Source of the DNA: CAVRCA01 sp965218045
GTDB taxonomy: Bacteria; Pseudomonadota; Alphaproteobacteria; Acetobacterales; Acetobacteraceae
Assembly (NCBI GenBank): GCA_965218045.1
Contig: CBDCJX010000012.1
Location: 165,754-229,753, forward strand
Direction: 5' to 3'
Length of the DNA stretch: 64,000 nucleotides
The notes below the pieces were generated by a model. That model made no database searches. It saw only the letters and a program-made list of their open reading frames with translations, and had not been told where the DNA came from. This document shows positions 58,424 through 64,000 of this stretch, piece after piece. The number at the start of each line of letters is the position of its first letter. Position 1 is the first letter of the stretch. The position numbers were made by a program, and so were the translations under genes.

Positions 58424-59557
58424 CTAGGCTGCCTCGCTCAGGAACCCGACATTGATCGGCGCCGGCGTGTTGCCGAGGCTGGCCATCGCCGCAAAGCTAG
58501 GAACGCCCGAGTTCGCCACGACGGATCGCGCGGATAGCGGCGCCGGGGTGGGGAGGAGATCGGCCGCTTTTACCCAATCGCTGTGATGCACCGGCAGGTG
58601 CGCGACGGGCGGGAGCGACGGGGGCGGGGTGCTGTCGGAGTTCCAGGGGGAGGACGTGTCGAGCGTGGGCCGGCTCGTCAGGGTGGTGGTCCCCGAGGCG
58701 AGCAACGGACCGGTGGCGAGTTGCGCCGAACTCAGGCCCCAGACGGCGTCGTCGGTGAAGCTCGCCTGAGCGTTGGTCTGGTTGAGCACCGCACGCGTGG
58801 TTTTTGAACTCAGATCGTTGATGATCGTGTTGTTCTCCACGCGCAGGGAAGAACCGGCGTACGGCGTGCCTTCGCCGCCAAAATGGATGATCGCCGGATT
58901 CTGAGACTTGGGACCCTGTTCTATGATGTTGTTTGAAATAGTCGCATTCCCGCCGTTTGGCAGGTCGACACTATAGCTGGCGGTCCCGATGGAACCATCG
59001 AAAATACGGCTGTGGTCAATCACTGTGGTGGCGGCACGGCTCTTTATCTCGTGACCCGCCACGGCGTCGTGGAAATAGCTGTCCTCGACCGTCAGCTTGG
59101 CAATCTTGCCGACATAGAGGTTGTGCGTCAGGCCGTCGCCGGTGCCATTATGGGCGAACTCGGAGCGATTGATGGTGATAGTGCCGGTTGCATTGGCGTT
59201 GGCCAGCAGCCCATCCTGATTGTCGTGAAAATAACAATCGTTGATCACCAGGTTGCCGGCCTGGTAGCGGATGCCGGCGCCGTTGCCGTCCGCTACGCGG
59301 GCGCCGGAGAACGAGATACGGTCGAGCGTTACGTCGGTGTTGGTGACGAGGATCGCCTTGCCGTTGCTCGGCGCGGCCGTCGCCACCAGGTTCACCTGGC
59401 CACCAACCCCCTCGATGCTGATCTTCGTGTTGATGACGGCGAAATCGTTGGTGTAGGTGCCAGCGTCGACCAGCAGGACGTCGCCGTCATGGGAGGCGGC
59501 GATCGCCGTGGAGAGCTTCGCGTACTGTTCTCCGGCGCCAACAGTGAGAATTGACAA
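58424..59557 (-). CDS. Right-handed parallel beta-helix protein
   Basis: 377 aa from a TTG (LSILTVGAGEQYAKL) with AAGGGT 8 nt upstream; ATG 59632 would add 25 unrelated residues. The body is a pectate-lyase-like beta-helix of short repeats: ILVTNTDVTLDRISFSGARV, NLVINDCYFHDNQDGLLANA, TITINRSEFAHNGTGDGLTH, LTVEDSYFHDAVAGHEIKSR. The last 80 residues are Pro/Ser-rich. No signal peptide or catalytic set is obvious. Likely surface or secreted carbohydrate-binding protein, exported by an unidentified route. Confidence 0.8.
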   Translation of the reverse strand: MSILTVGAGEQYAKLSTAIAASHDGDVLLVDAGTYTNDFAVINTKISIEGVGGQVNLVATAAPSNGKAILVTNTDVTLDRISFSGARVADGNGAGIRYQAGNLVINDCYFHDNQDGLLANANATGTITINRSEFAHNGTGDGLTHNLYVGKIAKLTVEDSYFHDAVAGHEIKSRAATTVIDHSRIFDGSIGTASYSVDLPNGGNATISNNIIEQGPKSQNPAIIHFGGEGTPYAGSSLRVENNTIINDLSSKTTRAVLNQTNAQASFTDDAVWGLSSAQLATGPLLASGTTTLTSRPTLDTSSPWNSDSTPPPSLPPVAHLPVHHSDWVKAADLLPTPAPLSARSVVANSGVPSFAAMASLGNTPAPINVGFLSEAA

Positions 59558-59771
59558 AATAGTGACCCTTGGCTCGGCCGCACAAACCCGTGCGCTCACG
59601 GGTATGTGAGGCAAGCGGCGGCTGGCGAGCATTAATGCGGCCGTATGCCTCCGTCAATTCGTCGTCAAACAACAAAGCCGGCAATGCGCGCCGGGAGCGA
59701 GGCAGCACGGGTTGCCGGCCGGGCGGCGCTGCGATAGTTCCGCTGGGATAAGTTAAGGGGAAGCGACGCCG

Positions 59772-60824
59772 ATGCCGGTCAATCTGAAGCGCGTGTTCTA
59801 CGTGCAGTATCTGGCGAGCCCGCTTTTCGCCGAGGTGCTCGGGCGGCGGCCGGATGTGTCGCTGGAGCGGATCGACAATGACACTGAGGACGCGGCGGCG
59901 GCCCCGATCATCGCGGCGGCGCACGGCTACCAGATTGGCGCCGCGCGCGACGAGATCGATCCGAAATACTTTGCCACCGACGCGATGCTGGCCGGGGCGC
60001 CGAACCTGATCGCGGTGTCGAGCAACGGTGCCGGCTACGACACGATCGATCTTGCCGCCTGCAATCGCGCGGGCGTGCTCGCGGTGAACCAGTCGGGCGG
60101 CAACAAGGAGGCCGTGGCCGAGCACGCCCTGGCCCTGATGCTGAGCTTGTCGAAGCGGATCGTCGAGACCGACCGTGCCATGCGCCGCCAGTCGGGTATT
60201 TCCCGCAACGATTTCATGGGCAACGATCTGACCGGCCGAACGGTGGGCATCGTCGGGCTCGGCAATGTCGGCTCCCGGCTCGCCGAGTTGTGCCGGGTGC
60301 TGTTCGGGATGCGGGTGCTGGCCTACGACCCGTATCTCACCGCCGAGCAGGTGTCGGCGCGCGGCGCCGAGAAGGTGGAGCTCGATGGCTTGATGCGGCA
60401 GGCGGATTTCGTCTCGATCAACTGCCCGCGCACCGCCGAGAGCTTGCGGATGATCGGCGCCGCGCAGTTCGCGTTGATGCGGCCGCACGCCTATTTCGTC
60501 ACCACCGCGCGTGGCGGCATCCATGACGAGCGGGCGCTGGCGGACGCCCTGCGCGACAAGCGCATTGCCGGCGCCGGGCTCGACGTGTGGGACAAGGAGC
60601 CGCCGCCGCACGACGATCCGCTGCTGCGGTTCGACACGGTGATCGCCAGCCCGCACACCGCCGGGGTGACCTATCAGGCGCGCGCCAACATGGCGACCAT
60701 CGCGGCGGAGCAGATGCTCGACGTCCTCGACGGCAAGCGCCCGCCGCGCATCCTCAACCCGGAAGTCTGGCCGGATTACATGGCGCGATTCGAGCGCATC
60801 ATGGGATTCAAGCCGGTCGAGTGA
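59772..60824 (+). CDS. D-isomer-specific 2-hydroxyacid dehydrogenase
   Basis: 350 aa NAD-dependent enzyme. Nucleotide motif GRTVGIVGLGNVGSRLAELC, Arg in TTARGGIHDERAL, Glu in DVWDKEPPPHDDPL and His in SPHTAGVTYQA form the catalytic set. It reduces 2-ketoacids or oxidises D-2-hydroxyacids; the subgroup is not clear. Start ATG 59772 with GGGGAAGC upstream. A 16-bp palindrome follows its stop. Confidence 0.92.
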   Translation: MPVNLKRVFYVQYLASPLFAEVLGRRPDVSLERIDNDTEDAAAAPIIAAAHGYQIGAARDEIDPKYFATDAMLAGAPNLIAVSSNGAGYDTIDLAACNRAGVLAVNQSGGNKEAVAEHALALMLSLSKRIVETDRAMRRQSGISRNDFMGNDLTGRTVGIVGLGNVGSRLAELCRVLFGMRVLAYDPYLTAEQVSARGAEKVELDGLMRQADFVSINCPRTAESLRMIGAAQFALMRPHAYFVTTARGGIHDERALADALRDKRIAGAGLDVWDKEPPPHDDPLLRFDTVIASPHTAGVTYQARANMATIAAEQMLDVLDGKRPPRILNPEVWPDYMARFERIMGFKPVE

Positions 60825-60829
60825 TGGCC

Positions 60830-60845
60830 GCCTGACGCGTCAGGC
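60830..60845. repeat. 16-bp perfect palindrome
   Basis: GCCTGACGCGTCAGGC, 5 nt after the dehydrogenase stop. It could be a short terminator stem or a protein-binding site; no T-run. Confidence 0.5.
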
Positions 60846-60982
60846 TTACGGATAAGCAACACCAGCAGGATGCCTGACTCTTGACTGTCCCTGGCCCCCT
60901 ATCTATCAGGCTTTCACTGTCGACACACAGGTCATTCGCGGGAACGGTTTTCGTTTTGCCGAGGGTCTGTTGAGCCACCCGA

Positions 60983-62014
60983 CCTAGGTGTTTGGTCCCG
61001 GAGAGTCGTGACGCTACTTTGACCCGCGAGGAAGAGGAAGCGCTATGGCAGGCAGTCTTCATGGTTCAGCCCGAACAACACCGCGAGTTCGAGCCGAGCT
61101 CCAAGCGTCGAAAGAAACGACTGGTGCCCTGGCCCAGCGCTACGGCTTGAGCCGAACCACTGTCACCAAGTGGCGCGCCAGAACCACGATCGATGATGCG
61201 CCAATGGGACCGACTTCGCCCCACAGCACTGTCCTGACCCTGGCCGAGGAAGCCATGGTCGTCGAGGTCCGCCGCAGGACACTGCTGCCGCTCGACGACG
61301 TGCTCGGCTGCTTGCGCGACAGCATCCCAAAGCTCACGCGCTCCAGTCTGCACCGATGCCTCGAGCGCCACGGCATCTCCCGGCTGCCCGAGGATCCCGA
61401 TCAAAGCTCCAAGCGGGGCAAGTTCGCCGCAACCGCGATCGGCTACGTCCACATCGACATCAGCGAGCTCCGCCTGGCGCAGGGCAAGCTCAACATGTTT
61501 CTGGCAATCGATCGCGTGTCCAAATTCACTTACGTCGAGTTCCGCGACGACGCTGGGAAGATGAATGGTGCCGAGTTCCTCCGCAGCGTCGTCGAAGCGT
61601 TCCCCTATGCCATTCACACCGTGCTGACCGACAACGGAATGGCCTTCGCCGACCTGCCAAAGAACCGAAATGGGCCGAGCAGGCGGTATCTTGGCGCTCA
61701 TATCTTCGACCGCGTCTGCAACGAGAACGGCATCGAGCACAAGCTGACCAAGCCATACCACCCGTGGACCAACGGCCAAGCCGAACGCATGAACCGCACC
61801 GTCAAGGAAGCCACCATCAAGGCGTTCCACTATCCCGACCTCGATAGCCTTAAAGCTCACGTCTTGGCTTTCGTCGCAGCCTACAATTTTGCCAAGCACC
61901 TCAAAGCTATTCGCTGGAAGACACCCTTCGAAGCCGTTTGCCACGCCTGGACGACAACGCCCGATATCTTCAAACTAAACCCGCGTCACCTCACCCCGGG
62001 ACCAAACACCTAGG
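60983..62014 (+). mobile_element. IS481-family insertion sequence
   Basis: About 1.03 kb bounded by perfect 19-bp inverted repeats CCTAGGTGTTTGGTCCCGG at 60983-61001 and its complement at 61996-62014. The palindrome CTAG at both outer edges may be part of the repeat or a target-site duplication. It contains one intact transposase gene. Confidence 0.9.
61045..62013 (+). CDS. IS481-family transposase
   Basis: 322 aa. N-terminal helix-turn-helix LAQRYGLSRTTVTKWRART; rve/DDE catalytic core with GYVHIDISELRL (Asp), TVLTDNGMAF (Asp) and PWTNGQAERMNRTVKEATIK (Glu). Full length with no stops. The stop codon lies inside the right inverted repeat (within CTAG). Likely active or recently so. Confidence 0.93.
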   Translation: MAGSLHGSARTTPRVRAELQASKETTGALAQRYGLSRTTVTKWRARTTIDDAPMGPTSPHSTVLTLAEEAMVVEVRRRTLLPLDDVLGCLRDSIPKLTRSSLHRCLERHGISRLPEDPDQSSKRGKFAATAIGYVHIDISELRLAQGKLNMFLAIDRVSKFTYVEFRDDAGKMNGAEFLRSVVEAFPYAIHTVLTDNGMAFADLPKNRNGPSRRYLGAHIFDRVCNENGIEHKLTKPYHPWTNGQAERMNRTVKEATIKAFHYPDLDSLKAHVLAFVAAYNFAKHLKAIRWKTPFEAVCHAWTTTPDIFKLNPRHLTPGPNT

Positions 62015-62575
62015 GCCTGTCCTCAATTGGCGGCTCTGAGTGTGAGTACGGATTACCACACCCGGAGGTAATCCGGACGAGTTGAGAAGTTTGCCGATTC
62101 CGGCGCGGCCAGTTCTTCGATTCCTAAGCGGTCAGCTGAGGGAGCTGACCGATGCGCCGCTACGGATTGCGTGACGACCAATGGGACCGGATCAAGGACT
62201 TGCTGCCCGGCCGGGAGGGAGCGGTCGGCGTGACCGCACGCGACAACCGGCTGTTCATCGAGGCGGTTCTCTACCGGTACCGTGCCGGCATTCCTTGGCG
62301 CGATCTGCCGGAACGGTTCGGCGACCCGATCAAGGTGCATACGCGGTTCTCCCGCTGGGCCAAGAGCGGCGTGTGGCAGCGCGTGTTCGAGCACCTGGCC
62401 GCCGACGCCGACAACGAATACGCGATGATCGACAGCACCATTGTGCGCGCCCATCAGCACAGCGCGGGCGCCCAAAAAAAGTCGGGGAGGACCAAGCGAT
62501 CGGGCGCTCGCGTGGCGGATTGAGCACCAAGATCCACGCCAGGGTCGATGCGCTCGGCAACCCGACCGGCAACCA
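62015..62575 (+). mobile_element. 5' fragment of an IS5-family element
   Basis: The left part of an IS5/IS427-type element. Just before its ATG, GGTCAGCT (62130-62137) and AGCTGACC (62143-62150) form a hairpin with GAGGG in the loop; an earlier hairpin GGATTACC/GGTAATCC lies at 62050-62074. The transposase similarity stops near 62570, before the IS3-type element. The right end is absent. Confidence 0.75.
62152..62571 (+). pseudogene. IS5-family transposase, truncated
   Basis: First frame 62152-62523: MRRYGLRDDQWDRIKDLLPG, YRYRAGIPWRDLPERFG, YAMIDSTIVRAHQHSAG (first catalytic Asp). A run of seven A (GCCCAAAAAAAGTC, about 62470) allows the usual -1 shift into EDQAIGRSRGGLSTKIHARV, DALGNPTG, after which homology ends. 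The second Asp and Glu of the DDE triad are missing, so the product is inactive. Confidence 0.85.
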
Positions 62576-62675
62576 AGCCACTCACCACTCCACGAAAACG
62601 GGGCAGCTTCAACCTGACGTTGCCCCCTGAAATGCCCTCGTTCTGAAGTTGGGGTCCGTCGACAGGAGACGGACG

Positions 62676-62942
62676 ATGAAGCGGTCAAGGTTCACGCAGG
62701 AGCAGATCATCGGCGTGCTAAAGGAGCACCAGGCGGGTGCGACGGCGGCCGATCTGTGCCGCAAGCACGGCATCAGCGACGCGACGTTTTACACTTGGCG
62801 GTCGAAATACGGCGGCATGGACGTGTCTGACGCTCGCAGGCTGAAGGGGCTTGAGGAAGAGAACGCCAAGCTCAAGAAGCTACTCGCGGAGCAGATGCTG
62901 GACGTGGCGACGCTGAAGGAGATGCTGGCAAAAAACTTCTGA
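62676..62942 (+). CDS. IS3-family transposase OrfA
   Basis: 88 aa. Helix-turn-helix FTQEQIIGVLKEHQAGATAA, DLCRKHGISDATFYTWRSKY and leucine-zipper LKGLEEENAKLKKLLAEQML. Near the end, A-AAA-AAC at 62930-62936 is the -1 frameshift site used to make the OrfAB fusion. Confidence 0.93.
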   Translation: MKRSRFTQEQIIGVLKEHQAGATAADLCRKHGISDATFYTWRSKYGGMDVSDARRLKGLEEENAKLKKLLAEQMLDVATLKEMLAKNF

Positions 62943-62977
62943 CGCCCGGCTCGCGGCGTGCGGCCGCGACCTGGGCG

Positions 62978-63789
62978 ATGGAGCAGAAGAACTACTCGCA
63001 GCGGCGAGCGTGTGGGTTGGTCGGCCTAGAGCCGAAGACCTACCGGTATGCCTCCAAGCGATCCGGCGATGACGATATCCGTGCCCGGTTGCGCGTGCTG
63101 GCCGGTGAGCGACGACGGTTTGGCTATCGGCGGCTGCATATTCTGCTGGCGCGTGATGGTGTCCGGCTGAACCACAAGCGGCTGTTCCGGCTCTACCGGA
63201 GGAGCAGCTCGGGGTGCGCAAGCGGGGCGGCCGGAAACGAGCATTGGGAACGCGCTCGCCCATGGCGCTGCCGGAGGCGGCGAACCAGCGCTGGTCGCTG
63301 GATTTCGTTTCCGACACGCTGTCAAACGGGCGCCGGTTCAGGGTGCTGGCAGTCGTGGACGACTTCACCCGTGAGTGCCTCGGCCTCCTCGCTAACACCT
63401 CATTGTCGGGCTTGCGGGTCGGTCGTGAGCTCGACCGGATCGTCGAGTGGCGCGGCTGCCGTCCGGGGATGATCGTCAGCGACAACGGGACGGAGCTGAC
63501 GTCGCACGCGATGCTGCGCTGGCAGGAGGAGCATTCGGTGCTGTGGCACTACATCGCGCCGGGTAAGCCGCAGCAGAACGGGTTCGTGGAGAGCTTCAAC
63601 GGCCGGTTCCGCGACGAGTGCCTCAACGAGCACCTGTTCAGCAGCTTGGCAGCGGCGCGCCGCATCATCGAGGCATGGAGGGTCGACTACAACACCGAAC
63701 GCCCACACACAAGCCTCGACGGGCTCACCCCAGCAGTCTTTGCAACCCGCCCCAAGCAGGGGCATACGGAACGCGGACTCTGCTTATGA
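62978..63789 (+). pseudogene. IS3-family transposase OrfB, frameshifted
   Basis: First part 62978 to about 63198: ERRRFGYRRLHILLARDGVR, LNHKRLFRLYR. Second part in another frame to 63789: RSLDFVSDTL-type core (NQRWSLDFVSDTLSNGRRF), VVDDFTRECL, IVSDNGTELTS and QQNGFVESFNGRFRDECLNE with the DDE residues. The junction CGGAGGAGCAG lacks one G relative to the expected Y-R-E-E-Q-L-G-V-R-K. A one-base deletion therefore inactivates orfB unless it is a sequencing error. Confidence 0.88.
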
Positions 63790-63866
63790 ACGAGGGCACG
63801 TTGGGGGCAGGGTCAAACCGCACCCGAAATCTACATGGGGATGAGAAGGTTCGGGTCCACTGATAG

Positions 63867-64000
63867 CTGGACTTTACCGGGGGTCGAGCCTCATGCTCGG
63901 CAGAAATGCTGGACTTTGGCGGGGTGACTTTCTGAAGTCAGCCAGTCTGGATTCTACCGGGACTCGGAGGCTGGACTTTACCGGGTGTCCTAGGGAAGCA
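63867..64000. mobile_element. Terminal multiple-repeat region, probably of an IS21-like element
   Basis: Four degenerate copies of CTGGACTTTACCGGG at 63867-63881, 63909-63923, 63947-63961 and 63971-63985, all in the same orientation, ending in ACCGGGTGTCC. Direct terminal repeats of this kind (AAAGTCCAG in complement) are found at IS21-family ends. The rest of the element would lie outside the known interval or has been lost. Confidence 0.5.

Larger units (their letters stand above)
62621..63809 (+). mobile_element. IS3-family element with damaged orfB
   Basis: About 1.19 kb. The imperfect terminal repeats share TGCCCCC and TGCCCTCGTTC: left 62621-62643, right (complement) 63788-63809. It contains orfA, a -1 slippery site and orfB with an extra frameshift. 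No convincing target duplication was seen. Confidence 0.82.

Noticed and set aside
61066..61944. Minus-strand open frame inside the IS481-type element
   Set aside because: Shadow of the transposase, which has the full DDE set on the plus strand.
63867..63985. CRISPR array
   Set aside because: Repeats are 15 nt, degenerate and irregularly spaced by 10-27 nt; no cas genes. Better explained as a transposon end.

Overview
The window is high-GC DNA dense with catabolic genes, typical of a soil or plant-associated alphaproteobacterium. The glnB-glnA and glnK-amt arrangement, minCDE, many class III CoA-transferases and luciferase-like monooxygenases, and a basic hypothetical protein of a type I associate with Acetobacteraceae point to Rhodospirillales/Acetobacteraceae. 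That placement is inference; there is no rRNA to confirm it.

Layout. 0-2.2 kb: the 5' three quarters of a PQQ alcohol dehydrogenase behind a Tat-exported Rieske protein. 2.5-11.7 kb: an accessory catabolic block with three luciferase-like oxidoreductases, SDRs, an MFS carrier, a tandem NIPSNAP protein, an alpha/beta hydrolase, a SnoaL-like protein and a beta-hydroxyacid dehydrogenase. 11.7-21 kb: a polyamine/opine-type ABC importer, two divergent PuuE-like polysaccharide-deacetylase-fold hydrolases and a rutABCD pyrimidine-degradation operon, then a decayed 2OG-Fe(II) oxygenase remnant. 22.3-25.2 kb: a translationally coupled type III polyketide synthase / methyltransferase / flavoprotein operon. 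25.3-28.9 kb: a deacetylase, an MlaC-like protein, mobA, tRNA-His and an aminotransferase. 29.1-34.7 kb: the nitrogen-assimilation block glnB-glnA, glnK-amt and a porin, with a near-consensus sigma-54 promoter before glnB. The amt gene carries a +1 frame break at CCC-TGA.

34.7-38 kb holds a very large SF1 helicase. 38-47 kb is a second catabolic block: ferredoxin reductase, luciferase-like enzyme, SDRs, a 5'-truncated N-carbamoyl-D-amino-acid hydrolase, a thiolase/DUF35 pair, a CoA-transferase and an enoyl-CoA hydratase. 47-49 kb is minCDE. 49-60.8 kb holds assorted genes, including a DUF2235 membrane hydrolase, SWIB, an AI-2E family permease, paired CaiB proteins, an FdhB/NrfD pair without a catalytic subunit, a beta-helix protein and a 2-hydroxyacid dehydrogenase. 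From 61 kb to the end is an insertion-sequence scrapyard: an intact-looking IS481-type element, a truncated IS5-type element, an IS3-type element with a broken orfB, and what looks like the end of an IS21-type element.

How it fits together: the rut enzymes release nitrogen from pyrimidines, and the Gln/Amt block senses and assimilates it. The two blocks of monooxygenases, SDRs and CoA enzymes look like oxidative breakdown of non-sugar organic compounds, with substrates that cannot be named from sequence.
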